From Leifsonia sp. SCN 70-46 (lineage in GTDB: Bacteria > Actinomycetota > Actinomycetes > Actinomycetales > Microbacteriaceae), in NCBI GenBank assembly GCA_001725325.1, contig MEFY01000002.1, positions 933,559-997,558 of the forward strand: a stretch of 64,000 nucleotides of DNA, written 5' to 3'. This document shows, in pieces, positions 1 to 8,839 of this stretch (the stretch's first letter is position 1; the number at the start of each line of letters is the position of its first letter). A program made the translations under genes and the position numbers. Below the pieces are notes generated by a model, which worked only from the letters and a program-made list of their open reading frames with translations, was not told where the DNA came from and searched no databases.

Positions 1-1125
1 AGCCGACAGTTGGATCGGTGCCAGCTGTCCCCCATCGCTCACCTCAAGATCGGTGACGGTGACATCGATCCGACCGGAGCCGTCGCCGGTCACCGACATA
101 GTGGCTGTTCCGAACGACGGTCCTTGCCCGGGATCGTGGGCTTGCGCCGCCGAGGGGGCGAATGCGACGACCAGGGATAGGGCGAGCGCGATGCCGAGCG
201 CACCGATCCGCCACAGATGTTGTCGACGTGCGGCTACGACGATGACGACTATAGCCACTGTCGATATGACGATCGCGGCTGACTGCGCAACAGGGATCAG
301 GCCAACGCTACTGATCCCGGTAGCGGACGCGACCAATTGCAGTCCGGTGACAGCTGCCACTGCGAGTGGCCACCGCCACGCACCGATCCGACGGGCATCC
401 AAGACCATGAGGCCGAGAAGGGCGAGCGGCATGTCGGGTGCGATCCACCCGGCGAGGCTGAGCGCTGCGAGCACGGCAAGACGGAAGACCGTGTAGCCGA
501 CGATAGTGACCGTGATTGCTAGCGGGCCCCGGGTTAGGGCCGAAATAACCCAGACGCTGCCCAGGCCGGTCAGCACCAGTAGAGGCAAGTACAGGGCTTC
601 GGGAAATTGGGGCACGTTCGTGTCGTACTCCATCACGACGATTTGCGACGCGCCCAACAGTGCGACTCCTAGTGTGAGCCGCACAATCTGGGAGGAGCGC
701 GGGTTCACGCCGATCAGCATCGCCACCAGTAGGACCAAGGTGGCGATGACTGACAGAAGGTGCGGAGGTGACCAGAGGACCGCGTCGCGACCGAACGCGG
801 AATGCCAGAAGGCATCGGCCGGGGCCGCAAGCACGGTCGCCGCCGCGGACGCGACAGCCAACACGAACCCCGGGGCACGAACTGCCAGACGGAGTGAGCG
901 TGTCCGCACCAGGCGCCAGCCCCAGACCGCGAGGATCAGGCCTACCAACAATATCGACGAGTACAGCAACAAGTGCGGCGGGATGAGTGCGCTGTCACGC
1001 CCCAGGGTGGTGTGCCATGAATCATCCCAATACGCGGACGCCAGCCCTGCTAGAGAAGCAACGGCGACGGCCGCTGCTTCGACTCCGCGGAGGTGATCTT
1101 CACCGTCATCGTTGTGTGCTTTCAT
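1..1125 (-). CDS. polytopic membrane protein of unknown function, duplicated WH/GRD/PPH motif (3' end outside window)
   Basis: The reading frame is open for all 375 codons from an ATG at 1125 down to the window edge, and the start has a strong GGGAGGAG ribosome site. Read by eye it gives about nine hydrophobic segments. Two neighbouring segments begin with the same motif: WHTTLGRDSALIPPHLL near residues 37-53 and WHSAFGRDAVLWSPPHLL about 65 residues further on. The visible end (SVTGDGSGRIDVTVTDLEV) reads like an extracytoplasmic beta domain. The Trp, His and Pro-His residues at membrane edges, beside copper genes, suggest metal or redox work at the outer face, but that is inference. I do not recognise the family. 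The gene is partial because the window ends inside it. Confidence 0.8.
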   Translation of the reverse strand, partial: MKAHNDDGEDHLRGVEAAAVAVASLAGLASAYWDDSWHTTLGRDSALIPPHLLLYSSILLVGLILAVWGWRLVRTRSLRLAVRAPGFVLAVASAAATVLAAPADAFWHSAFGRDAVLWSPPHLLSVIATLVLLVAMLIGVNPRSSQIVRLTLGVALLGASQIVVMEYDTNVPQFPEALYLPLLVLTGLGSVWVISALTRGPLAITVTIVGYTVFRLAVLAALSLAGWIAPDMPLALLGLMVLDARRIGAWRWPLAVAAVTGLQLVASATGISSVGLIPVAQSAAIVISTVAIVVIVVAARRQHLWRIGALGIALALSLVVAFAPSAAQAHDPGQGPSFGTATMSVTGDGSGRIDVTVTDLEVSDGGQLAPIQLSA

Positions 1126-1191
1126 GACCGCTCCTCCCTATCGATCTGTAGCCGGTTTCGCCAACGGTTCCTTTAGCTTCCGGTTCTTCCT

Positions 1192-3348
1192 CTAGGAACG
1201 ATCGGCGAGCAGCCGGGAGGTGCTGACGTCGGGGCGCAGATCAAGACGTCGGAGCAGCTGAGCGTTCAGCGCCACGACCACGGTCGAGGCAGACATCAGC
1301 AGGGCCCCTACTTCCATCGGGAGCACAAAGCCGATGGGGGCGAGGACTCCTGCGGCGAGTGGAACGGAGATGAGGTTGTAGCCTGCTGCCCACCACAGGT
1401 TTTGCTTCATCTTTCTGTAGCTCTTGCGAGACAGCTCGATGACAGAAAGCACGGACCGCGGGTCGTCACTGGCGAGGATCACGCCGGCCGATGCGATCGC
1501 GACATCCGTTCCGGCGCCAATCGCAATACCTACGTTCGCCTGTGCGAGAGCGGGGGCATCGTTCACGCCGTCGCCGACCATCGCGACCTTTCGACCCTCG
1601 TGCTGCAACTCGGCGACCTTCGCCGCCTTGTCTTCTGGGTGGACTCCGGCGAACACCCTGTCGATGCCGAGCTCTGCGGCGACCGACTGTGCGACTGCCT
1701 CCGCATCGCCGGTGATCATTACCACCTGGATTCCAAGAGCGTGCAGAGCATCAACGGCCTGGCGCGACTCCTCGCGCACCTCGTCAGCGAGGCCGATCGC
1801 GCCAATCACCTTGCCGTCGGCGAGGACGTGAAGGATAATCGCGCCGTCGTTCTTCCACGACTCGGTAACGGGAATCGCGGTCGCGCCGCTGCTCGCCAGC
1901 ATCGCTGGCCCGCCCACTGAGATGGCTCGTCCTTCGACGGTGGCGGTGACACCTACTGCTGTTGAGGCCTGGAAGTCGGATGCCTTCAGCATTGTGAGAT
2001 CTCGGTCCTTCGCCGCCTGAACTATGGCTTTGGCGAGAGGATGCTCACTGTCGCCCTCCGCCGCAGCGGCCCATGACAGCACGTTTGCCTCATCCAAGCC
2101 ATCGGTTACGGCGACGTGGGAAACGGTGGGCTCGCCCTTGGTCAGGGTGCCGGTCTTGTCGAACAGCACCGAGTCGACGGTTCGCATGCTTTCAAGCGCA
2201 AGCCTGTCTTTGATGAGAACCCCGCCCTTTGCGGCTCGCTCGGTAGAGATTGACACGACGAGGGGAATTGCAAGGCCCAGAGCATGCGGGCAAGCAATGA
2301 CAAGCACGGTGATCGTGCGGATGATCGCGTCATTCGGATTTCCTGCCAGCGTCCACACCACGGCAGTGATAACTCCTGCACCGAGAGCGAACCAGAACAG
2401 CCACCCTGCCGCCTTGTCGGCGAGCCGCTGAGCGGGTGAACTCGAGTTCTGCGCCTCAGTGACGAGTCTCTGGATGCCGGCCAAGGCCGTGTCAGACCCA
2501 ATAGCAGTCACCTCGACACGGATGGCCGTATCTGTCGCGACGGTTCCGGCGACGACATGGGCGCCAGGGCCTCGGCTCACAGGCCGTGACTCACCCGTGA
2601 TCATCGACTCGTCGACGTCAGCAGTACCTTCTATCACCGTGCCGTCGGCGGGTACCCGCCCGCCCGGACGGACGATCACGATGTTTCCGACTTGAAGATC
2701 AGAGGGTGCCACGATCGTGATGTTCTCGCCGTCGAGCCGCTCTGCCTCATCCGGCAAAAGAGCCGCGAGAGACTCAAGCGCGGTGCTGGTCTGCGCGAGC
2801 GAACGCATTTCGATCCAGTGGCCGAGCAACATGATCACGATGAGCAGCGCAAGCTCCCACCAGAAATCGAGCTCAGCGGCCAGAATCCCAAGACTGGCGC
2901 CCCATGACGCTAGAAACGCAACCGTGATCGCCAATGCGATCAACAGCATCATGCCCGGCTTCCGCGCCCGCAGCTCCGAGACCGCGCCCGTAAGGAATGG
3001 GCGTCCGCCCCAGAAGTACATGACCGTCCCCAGTGCAGGCGAAATCCACGCCACGAAGGCGAGGTCGGGGAGCGAGTAGCCAAGGATCATCGCGAACATG
3101 TGGCTGAAACCCACGACCGGGACGGCCAGCACCAGCATGATCCAAAACAGTCGACGGAACTGCCCGACATGGTCGCCATGGCCACCATGCCCGTTCATGG
3201 CGCCGTGATCCGTGGTCGCGTGTCCCGTCGCGTTGTGGCTCATGGATTCGTGCCCCATCGCGGCGTGGTCCACGGACTCCTGGGCAGAGCCGTGCGCCTC
3301 GGTGGACTTGGTCGTGGAATCGCCGTGATCGGAATGTGATTCGCTCAT
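1192..3348 (-). CDS. copB: CopB-type P1B copper-translocating ATPase (CPH motif)
   Basis: 718-residue membrane ATPase, expected to export copper from the cytoplasm. The first 65 residues are rich in His and Met (repeated HG, GHG and DH pairs) and replace the usual HMA domain. Then come paired membrane helices, a TGES actuator motif, the transmembrane motif CPH near residue 353 (typical of CopB, P1B-3), the phosphorylation motif DKTGT near 395, and [18 protein letters not shown] in the hinge. The frame stays open upstream, but that stretch encodes the operator region, so I place the start at the ATG at 3348, which lies 6 nt behind a -10 box and would make the transcript leaderless. It is divergent from csoR. 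Confidence 0.93.
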   Translation of the reverse strand: MSESHSDHGDSTTKSTEAHGSAQESVDHAAMGHESMSHNATGHATTDHGAMNGHGGHGDHVGQFRRLFWIMLVLAVPVVGFSHMFAMILGYSLPDLAFVAWISPALGTVMYFWGGRPFLTGAVSELRARKPGMMLLIALAITVAFLASWGASLGILAAELDFWWELALLIVIMLLGHWIEMRSLAQTSTALESLAALLPDEAERLDGENITIVAPSDLQVGNIVIVRPGGRVPADGTVIEGTADVDESMITGESRPVSRGPGAHVVAGTVATDTAIRVEVTAIGSDTALAGIQRLVTEAQNSSSPAQRLADKAAGWLFWFALGAGVITAVVWTLAGNPNDAIIRTITVLVIACPHALGLAIPLVVSISTERAAKGGVLIKDRLALESMRTVDSVLFDKTGTLTKGEPTVSHVAVTDGLDEANVLSWAAAAEGDSEHPLAKAIVQAAKDRDLTMLKASDFQASTAVGVTATVEGRAISVGGPAMLASSGATAIPVTESWKNDGAIILHVLADGKVIGAIGLADEVREESRQAVDALHALGIQVVMITGDAEAVAQSVAAELGIDRVFAGVHPEDKAAKVAELQHEGRKVAMVGDGVNDAPALAQANVGIAIGAGTDVAIASAGVILASDDPRSVLSVIELSRKSYRKMKQNLWWAAGYNLISVPLAAGVLAPIGFVLPMEVGALLMSASTVVVALNAQLLRRLDLRPDVSTSRLLADRS

Positions 3349-3354
3349 GCGTTG

Positions 3355-3383
3355 AACATATACCCCGGGGGGGTATATGTCAA
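3355..3383 (-). promoter_or_regulatory. copB promoter with CsoR-type operator in its spacer
   Basis: On the minus strand TTGACA (3383-3378) and TATGTT (3360-3355) are 17 nt apart, and the copB ATG begins 6 nt after the -10 box. The spacer is filled by a perfect inverted repeat at 3356-3380: ACATATACCCC, a 3-bp centre, and its exact complement. TACCCC/GGGGTA arms are typical of actinobacterial CsoR operators. A repressor bound here would cover both promoter boxes. Confidence 0.85.
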
Positions 3384-3418
3384 CGGATCTGCGTTGAGTA
3401 CAGGCCGACAGCGCACGG

Positions 3419-3438
3419 GCTACCCCCGGTGGGTATGC
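3419..3438. promoter_or_regulatory. second, weaker CsoR-like operator
   Basis: Imperfect inverted repeat TACCC-CCGGT-GGGTA at 3421-3435, flanked by GC and GC. It lies midway between the copB and csoR operators and has the same half-sites with a shorter match. Confidence 0.55.
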
Positions 3439-3457
3439 CGTGAGAACGCGCGCCGTG

Positions 3458-3508
3458 TTGACAGGAGGGGTTGGGGTGTGCGTAGAATGCATACCCTACC
3501 GGGGTATA
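3458..3508 (+). promoter_or_regulatory. csoR promoter and third CsoR operator
   Basis: TTGACA at 3458-3463 and TAGAAT at 3483-3488 are 19 nt apart. The inverted repeat ATACCCTACCGGGGTAT at 3491-3507 covers the expected transcription start, which fits autorepression of csoR and the downstream copper operon. Confidence 0.7.
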
Positions 3509-3521
3509 TGGGAGAGACGTC

Positions 3522-3803
3522 ATGATCGGATACATCGACAACAAGGAAGACATTCTCAAGCGTCTTCGCCGGGCGGAAGGTCAAGTCCGGGGGATCGCTC
3601 GAATGGTCGAAGAAGACACTTACTGCATTGATGTCCTCACCCAGGTTTCCGCTGCCACCAAGGCTCTGGAGTCTGTCGCACTGTCGCTGCTGGAAGACCA
3701 CTTGAGCCATTGCGTCGCCGAGGCCACGGCGCAAGGCGGCGAGGTGGCACAAGACAAAATTCGTGAAGCCTCGGCGGCTATAGCGCGACTCGTTCGTTCG
3801 TAA
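3522..3803 (+). CDS. csoR: copper-sensing repressor CsoR
   Basis: 93-residue all-helical repressor that leaves DNA on binding Cu(I). The sequence has the family core ILKRLRRAEGQVRGIARMV and the Cu(I) ligands C35, H60 and C64, the spacing known for CsoR (C-x24-H-x3-C). Ribosome site GGGAGAG lies before the ATG. Three inverted repeats with TACCC/GGGTA half-sites surround its promoter and that of the divergent copB, so it very likely controls both directions, including copZ and copA downstream. Confidence 0.95.
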   Translation: MIGYIDNKEDILKRLRRAEGQVRGIARMVEEDTYCIDVLTQVSAATKALESVALSLLEDHLSHCVAEATAQGGEVAQDKIREASAAIARLVRS

Positions 3804-3838
3804 AACCCACTACTCCACCTGAAAGAAGGAAGCGCCCT

Positions 3839-4168
3839 ATGTGCAATACCGAGAACGTCGGCAATGAGCTCGGACTCACCGACAAGAACCACGCATGCTC
3901 ATGCGGGACGAGCGGTCACTCCGCCGAAGCCGCCAGTATCAGCGAAGACGCCATTCGTGAGCACTACCTGGTTGAGGGAATGACCTGCAGCCATTGTGTC
4001 TCCAGCGTCACCGAGGAAGTCACCGCCCTCGACGGCGTCGAAAGTGTCAGCGTCGACCTCAACGCCGGCGGCGCGTCCCGCATCATGGTGGTCAGCTCCA
4101 AGCCCGTCGCAGTGGAGGCAATCCGCACCGCGGTCACCGAAGCCGGATACTCGCTGGTCTCGGCCTAG
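3839..4168 (+). CDS. copZ: CopZ-like copper chaperone with Cys/His-rich N-terminal extension
   Basis: 109 residues. The C-terminal 65 are an HMA domain with the metal site GMTCSHC near residues 47-53, expected to carry Cu(I) in the cytoplasm and hand it to the ATPase. The N-terminal 40 residues add [10 protein letters not shown], a second possible metal site not found in minimal CopZ proteins. It lies 35 nt after csoR, and its stop codon is 2 nt before the copA start, so the three genes look like one transcription unit. GAAGGAAG precedes the ATG. Confidence 0.88.
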   Translation: MCNTENVGNELGLTDKNHACSCGTSGHSAEAASISEDAIREHYLVEGMTCSHCVSSVTEEVTALDGVESVSVDLNAGGASRIMVVSSKPVAVEAIRTAVTEAGYSLVSA

Positions 4169-4170
4169 AG

Positions 4171-6459
4171 ATGACGATGGTCGATGTCAACCTCGAGATC
4201 GGGGGTATGACATGTGCGTCGTGCGCCACGCGCATTGAGCGAAAGCTCAACCGCATCGAGGGTGTCACGGCCACTGTCAACTACGCGACTGAGAAGGCAC
4301 GAGTCCAAGCCGACGGGGTTGATACCGCCGCGCTGATCGCCGCAGTCGAATCCGCGGGATACACCGCGGCACTACCAGCGCCGCCTGCTGCGTCAAACGT
4401 CGATGCCGTCGCCAACGATCTTGACCCGGAAGTGGCGGCTCTGCGGCGCCGACTCTTCGTCTCCGCAGCGTTGACGGTGCCGGTTGCTGTGCTGTCCATG
4501 ATCCCGGCGCTCCAGTTCACAAACTGGCAATGGCTCGCCCTAGCTCTAGCCGCCCCCGTTGCGGTGTGGGGCGCGTGGCCGTTCCATCGCGCGGCAGCTA
4601 TCAACGCCCGCCACGGTGCCGCCACAATGGACACCCTGATCAGTGTGGGCGTGATTGCTGCGTTCGGTTGGTCGCTGTATGCGCTGTTCTTCGGCATGGC
4701 CGGGATGCCGGGCATGCACATGACTTTCAGCCTCATTGGAAACCCCGAGGGCGGCGCGGGCGAAATCTACCTCGAAGTGTCCTCCGCAGTGACCGTCTTC
4801 ATTCTCGCCGGGAGGTACGTGGAAGCACGAGCAAAGAAGGAATCCGGCGCCGCACTTCGAGCACTTCTGGAGATCGGCGCAAAGGAAGCAACTCTGATCC
4901 AGAACGGGGCCGAGACCCTCGTCGCGGTCGGATCTCTCGTGCCCGGGGATCACGTTGTCGTGCGACCCGGTCAGAAGATCCCATCCGACGGATTGATCGT
5001 CGAGGGTACGTCGGCGGTCGACGCGAGCATGCTCACGGGCGAAGCCATCCCCGTCGAGGTGTCCATTGGATCGCGCGTTGCAGGAGCCACGCTGAACGTC
5101 GGCGGTCGAATAGTCGTAGAGATCACCCGAGTTGGTGCGGACACCGAGCTTGCACGTCTCGGCAGACTCGTTGAGGAAGCTCAGACGGGAAAAGCTCAGG
5201 TCCAGCGACTGGCGGATCGCGTTTCGGCCATCTTCGTGCCGATCGTCATCGGGTTGTCGATCATCGCGTTCGCGGCGTGGCTACTGACGGGGGCATCCCT
5301 CGAGTTCGCGTTCACCGCAGCGGTGGCGACCTTGATCATCGCGTGCCCGTGCGCGCTGGGGCTGGCAACCCCCACTGCCCTGATGGTGGGAACAGGGCGC
5401 GGCTCGCAAATGGGCATCCTCATCCGCGGACCTCAAGTACTCGAACAGACCCGCAAGATCGATACTGTCGTTCTCGACAAGACCGGTACTGTGACCACCG
5501 GCCACATGGCGGTCGGTACAGTGCAACCCTTTGCCGGGACAACTGAATCGGAACTGCTGAACATGGCTGCCGCAGTAGAGCACGGTTCGGAGCATCCCAT
5601 CGCTCGGGCGGTTGTCGCCGCGGCTCCAAGCGCGGTTCGAGCTGCGGATGACTTCCTCGCGCATGCGGGCTACGGAGTACAAGCACTCGTCGACGGGCAC
5701 CTCGTCGTGGCAGGCAAAGCTTCGTGGCTGGAACAGTTCTGGTCGATCCCGATCACGCTGCCTGTCCAGACAACCGTGACCGCCGCGGAGAGCCGTGGTG
5801 AGACTGCAATCCTCATTGCCTGGGACGGAGAGGCCAAAGGGCTGCTCTGCGTCTCTGACACGGTCAAGCTCACAAGCCCTGAAGCAATTCGACGTCTGCG
5901 CGACTTGGGCCTCACCCCCGTCCTCCTGACAGGCGACAACAAGGGTGCAGCACACGCCGTTGCTACCGCAGTCGGAATCGATGACGTGCGGTCGGGGGCG
6001 ACGCCAGCCAGCAAGCTTGCCGCGATCCGACAACTGCAGGCCGACGGACATGTGGTTGCCATGGTGGGCGACGGCGTCAACGACGCCGCCGCGCTTGCCG
6101 CGGCCGACTTGGGCATCGCGATGGGTGGCGGCACAGACGCTGCTATTGCAGCCAGCGACATCACCGTGGTCAGCGGCGACTTAGTGGTGGTCAGCGACGC
6201 GATCCGCCTCGCCCGCAAGACGCTGGGTACGATCAAGGGCAATCTCTTCTGGGCGTTCGCGTACAACGTTGCGGCTCTTCCCATAGCGATGCTCGGCTTG
6301 CTGAACCCCCTGCTCGCCGGGGCAGCAATGGCGTTCTCTTCCGTGTTCGTCGTTACCAATAGCCTCAGGTTGCGACGCTTTCGCCCGGGGTCAGCGGCGG
6401 CTTCGGCGCAGCCCGCTCTTTCCGGTTTGTCGCAAACAGCCGAACTCACGGTGCAGTAG
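4171..6459 (+). CDS. copA: CopA-type P1B copper-exporting ATPase (CPC motif)
   Basis: 762-residue Cu(I) export ATPase. It begins with one HMA domain (GMTCASC, residues 12-18), followed by eight predicted membrane segments, TGEA in the actuator, [17 protein letters not shown] with the CPC metal site near 392-394, DKTGTVTTG near 437, a HP motif (SEHPIARAV), TGDN, and [20 protein letters not shown]. The HMA domain must be included, so the start is the ATG at 4171, 2 nt after the copZ stop; the upstream in-frame codons only shadow copZ. It is controlled with csoR-copZ. Confidence 0.95.
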   Translation: MTMVDVNLEIGGMTCASCATRIERKLNRIEGVTATVNYATEKARVQADGVDTAALIAAVESAGYTAALPAPPAASNVDAVANDLDPEVAALRRRLFVSAALTVPVAVLSMIPALQFTNWQWLALALAAPVAVWGAWPFHRAAAINARHGAATMDTLISVGVIAAFGWSLYALFFGMAGMPGMHMTFSLIGNPEGGAGEIYLEVSSAVTVFILAGRYVEARAKKESGAALRALLEIGAKEATLIQNGAETLVAVGSLVPGDHVVVRPGQKIPSDGLIVEGTSAVDASMLTGEAIPVEVSIGSRVAGATLNVGGRIVVEITRVGADTELARLGRLVEEAQTGKAQVQRLADRVSAIFVPIVIGLSIIAFAAWLLTGASLEFAFTAAVATLIIACPCALGLATPTALMVGTGRGSQMGILIRGPQVLEQTRKIDTVVLDKTGTVTTGHMAVGTVQPFAGTTESELLNMAAAVEHGSEHPIARAVVAAAPSAVRAADDFLAHAGYGVQALVDGHLVVAGKASWLEQFWSIPITLPVQTTVTAAESRGETAILIAWDGEAKGLLCVSDTVKLTSPEAIRRLRDLGLTPVLLTGDNKGAAHAVATAVGIDDVRSGATPASKLAAIRQLQADGHVVAMVGDGVNDAAALAAADLGIAMGGGTDAAIAASDITVVSGDLVVVSDAIRLARKTLGTIKGNLFWAFAYNVAALPIAMLGLLNPLLAGAAMAFSSVFVVTNSLRLRRFRPGSAAASAQPALSGLSQTAELTVQ

Positions 6460-6467
6460 TCACGATC

Positions 6468-6845
6468 ATGAACATGCGCCCAGATATGGCCTCGCCCGTG
6501 CAGCGCACCACGCTGCTGCGGCTTTGTCTCCTGGTCACGATCATTGCGACGGTGCTCGTCGGGTTGATTGCCATGCATTCTTTGCGCTCAGGCGTTTTCG
6601 AGCTCTCAGCGCCGGTCGGGGCCGCGACAACAGCACCGCTGGCTCCGGACTGCGATCTGTGTGACTCATCTCACGGTGAAACCAGCTGTATCGACTTACT
6701 CATGACGCAGGTAGCGGCCGCCGCTGCCGACACGGCACCTCCCTGGCCGACCGTTCTATCGGTCCCAAAGCCGTTGCCGCAAGCTCCCACAGCTCCGGCA
6801 TCCTCGCCACCATCCCTTACGGAACTTTCGATCAGTAGAACCTGA
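6468..6845 (+). CDS. small membrane-anchored protein, DUF6153-like (short form)
   Basis: 125 residues with one N-terminal membrane helix (LCLLVTIIATVLVGLIAMHSL), then DCDLCDSSHGETSC, a Cys/His cluster, and a proline-rich tail ending LSISRT. The same layout, a helix ending AMHxL, a Cys-x3-Cys/His stretch and the exact tail LSISRT, recurs in the protein at 7650-8075, so the two are paralogues; this one lacks most of the second helix. Small proteins of this kind occur beside actinobacterial copper genes. A role in metal handling is a guess. It starts 8 nt after copA and is probably in that operon. Confidence 0.6.
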   Translation: MNMRPDMASPVQRTTLLRLCLLVTIIATVLVGLIAMHSLRSGVFELSAPVGAATTAPLAPDCDLCDSSHGETSCIDLLMTQVAAAAADTAPPWPTVLSVPKPLPQAPTAPASSPPSLTELSISRT

Positions 6846-7009
6846 TTTTGCTGCCCGGTCCGCCGTAGCAGCCGCGGCCAGCGAGTTTCTCTTCGAGCCC
6901 AGCATCCCCATGTCCGGGACCTGTGGCAGTCAACACCGACACCCTTTCCCCGGTGAAAAGGGCCTGCGTCGGTATATATCCTCACGACCTCCGCCCAGAA
7001 AGGGAAGCA

Positions 7010-7549
7010 GTGTCCAAGATCGTCGTCGACCGAGACATCCCAGGAGAGCAAGAACAGCCCTCGAGTGTCGATCCATTGCGCAACAGGCGCGTATATGTAC
7101 TAGGAACAGGCCAAGTCGCAGCAGCAGTGGCCATCGCACTCAGACGCGCTGGCCTCATTGAACCGCAGGACTTCGTGGTCCTCGATCCTGACGGATGCGA
7201 GAGCACCGAAGACACCGGTCACGCCAGCCAGGCAGCAACGCCTCGTCTGGTGTCGATCAGCTACGGACCAGAGGGTGCGAACCTGACACTTGTCACCTCG
7301 GTCGGCACCATCGCTGCGCACAACATCGTCATCGCAAACGACGCGATCTGGCACGCCAGTGGGATTCCCTCCGAGCCGCGCGTACTGGGGGGAGCCAACG
7401 CCTCCACGCGAGCTGACCTGCCCATCACCGGCAGGCCAGTGCCGGGCTTGTTCACCGTTGGGTACCCGGAAAGGGCACGGAGATCCGAGCAGTTCACTCT
7501 CGATGCGGCGGCGGCACGCATTGCCACACTCATTCGGCAACGCGGGTGA
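7010..7549 (+). CDS. small Rossmann-type protein, likely reduced flavoprotein/NAD-binding oxidoreductase
   Basis: 179 residues from a GTG preceded by AGGGAAG; an in-frame GTG at 6923 has no ribosome site. After a 25-residue leader comes RRVYVLGTGQVAAAVAIALRR, a GxGxxA dinucleotide-binding turn, then TIAAHNIVIANDAIWHASGI, which resembles the strand before the second nucleotide site of pyridine-nucleotide flavoproteins, and VPGLFTVGYP near the end, like their FAD-contacting C-terminus. The length is less than half of that family and no FAD-binding N-terminus is visible. It may be a shrunken relic or a free-standing domain. Function unknown. Confidence 0.5.
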   Translation: MSKIVVDRDIPGEQEQPSSVDPLRNRRVYVLGTGQVAAAVAIALRRAGLIEPQDFVVLDPDGCESTEDTGHASQAATPRLVSISYGPEGANLTLVTSVGTIAAHNIVIANDAIWHASGIPSEPRVLGGANASTRADLPITGRPVPGLFTVGYPERARRSEQFTLDAAAARIATLIRQRG

Positions 7550-7649
7550 GCTCACACACTGGCGCGTCTGCTGTGGTCGGCTGATTGACAGGTACGAAGA
7601 ACACGGGATCAAGTACCCTAAGTAGATCGTGGAGCGGAAGGCGGGCGAG

Positions 7650-8075
7650 ATGAATGCAATGCTGACGCTTTCGTCGCGTCCACGTTCCAGTTGGCGACGT
7701 GTGGTGATTGCCCTGCTCGCAGTGCCCGCGATCCTCATCGGACTTCTCGCCATGCACTTCCTCGCCTCGGAGTCCCTGGCACCCGAATCTCATTCCATGA
7801 CTGCGTCGGTCGCGGAGTTACCGATGATCGCGGACGCTCACAACGAGGCGCCCGCGCCTGTGGGCTGCGACGAAATGTGCGCCCCCACACACGACATGCT
7901 GGGGATGGCATGCGTATTGGCTCTTCTTGTCTCAGCCGTCCTCATCATTTTCCATGTCTTCCTTTTCCGGTTCCGCAACCTTGGTGCCGCGCTTCGGCTG
8001 ATAGTCGCACGTCTATCAGCTCTGGCGCCGCCAGCACCCCCTTCTCTTCACGTCCTCTCTATTAGTCGAACCTGA
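7650..8075 (+). CDS. DUF6153-like small membrane protein
   Basis: 141 residues: N-terminal helix VVIALLAVPAILIGLLAMHFL, an outer segment GCDEMCAPTHDMLGM with two Cys, a His and Met residues, a second helix ACVLALLVSAVLIIFHVFLF, and the C-terminal tail LHVLSISRT shared with the 6468 protein. I chose the ATG at 7650 (GCGGGCGAG just before) over an in-frame GTG at 7629. The Cys/His/Met stretch next to the membrane would suit copper binding, but this is inference. Confidence 0.6.
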   Translation: MNAMLTLSSRPRSSWRRVVIALLAVPAILIGLLAMHFLASESLAPESHSMTASVAELPMIADAHNEAPAPVGCDEMCAPTHDMLGMACVLALLVSAVLIIFHVFLFRFRNLGAALRLIVARLSALAPPAPPSLHVLSISRT

Positions 8076-8156
8076 TTCGCTGCCGTCCGGTCAAGCCGGG
8101 CCAACGCCGCACGCGGCGAAGCGTCTCAAACCATTCGACCAATAGAGAGAATCACA

Positions 8157-8738
8157 ATGAAAATCCGCACAGTCGCGCTCCTTTCTGGTGCGCTCGCAAC
8201 GACCCTGGCCCTCGCCGGATGCTCGATGGAGGGCATGGACATGGGAGGCGGCACCTCGCCTTCGAGCTCCACCTCATCCGAATCGTCCAGCGCGAACAAC
8301 GCCGACATCACCTTCGCCATGCAAATGGTTGCCCACCACGAGCAGGCAATTGAGATGGCCCAGATGGTGCTCGACAAGGATGGCGTAGATCCCCGCGTCA
8401 CCGAGCTAGCACAGAACATCAAGGACGCCCAAGGCCCCGAGATCGACACGATGAATGGCTGGTTGGATAGCTGGGGAGCCAGCGGTTCGATGGACGGCAT
8501 GGACATGGGTGGAACCATGTCCGACGCAGACATGGCTGCTTTGAAGGCTGCCTCCGGTTCGGAAGCGAACAAGCTGTTCCTCGAGCAGATGACCGTGCAC
8601 CACGAGGGCGCCATCGACATGGCCAAGACCGAACTGCAGACCGGCCAGAACGCCGATGCGCTCGCTCTCGCGCAGAAGATCGTCGATGACCAGACGGCTG
8701 AGATCGCCCGCATGAAGGACCTCCTCGACACGCTGTAA
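8157..8738 (+). CDS. DUF305 family lipoprotein
   Basis: 193-residue secreted lipoprotein with signal peptide and lipobox LALAGC (Cys 22). It has two copies of the DUF305 helical motif, MVAHHEQAIEMAQMVL and MTVHHEGAIDMAKTEL, each with the HHxxAI/HHxGAI signature, and methionine-rich linkers (MEGMDMGG, MDGMDMGG). DUF305 proteins are regularly found with copper resistance genes; the His and Met residues make extracellular copper binding plausible. GAGAG precedes the ATG. Lipidation would need Lgt, which is encoded nearby at 10340. Confidence 0.88.
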   Translation: MKIRTVALLSGALATTLALAGCSMEGMDMGGGTSPSSSTSSESSSANNADITFAMQMVAHHEQAIEMAQMVLDKDGVDPRVTELAQNIKDAQGPEIDTMNGWLDSWGASGSMDGMDMGGTMSDADMAALKAASGSEANKLFLEQMTVHHEGAIDMAKTELQTGQNADALALAQKIVDDQTAEIARMKDLLDTL

Positions 8739-8839
8739 CAGCTGTCAGGATCTCGTCCGGGCCGCGGCGGCCTGTGCCCCGCCGCGGCCCTCTACCCGCT
8801 CTTCCTTCGGCCGCCCTCTGGCGCCCAGTTAGGACACCC

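Noticed and set aside
3349-3492. Upstream extension of copB by 48 codons
   Set aside because: The extension encodes the operator and promoter region; the start at 3348 fits the -10 box.
3994-4170. Upstream extension of copA by 59 codons
   Set aside because: It is copZ read in another frame; the HMA domain begins right after the ATG at 4171.
6960-7005. CGGTATATATCCTCACGACC, similar to the core of the three leader elements
   Set aside because: No second core block and no closing stem can be found around it; probably chance.
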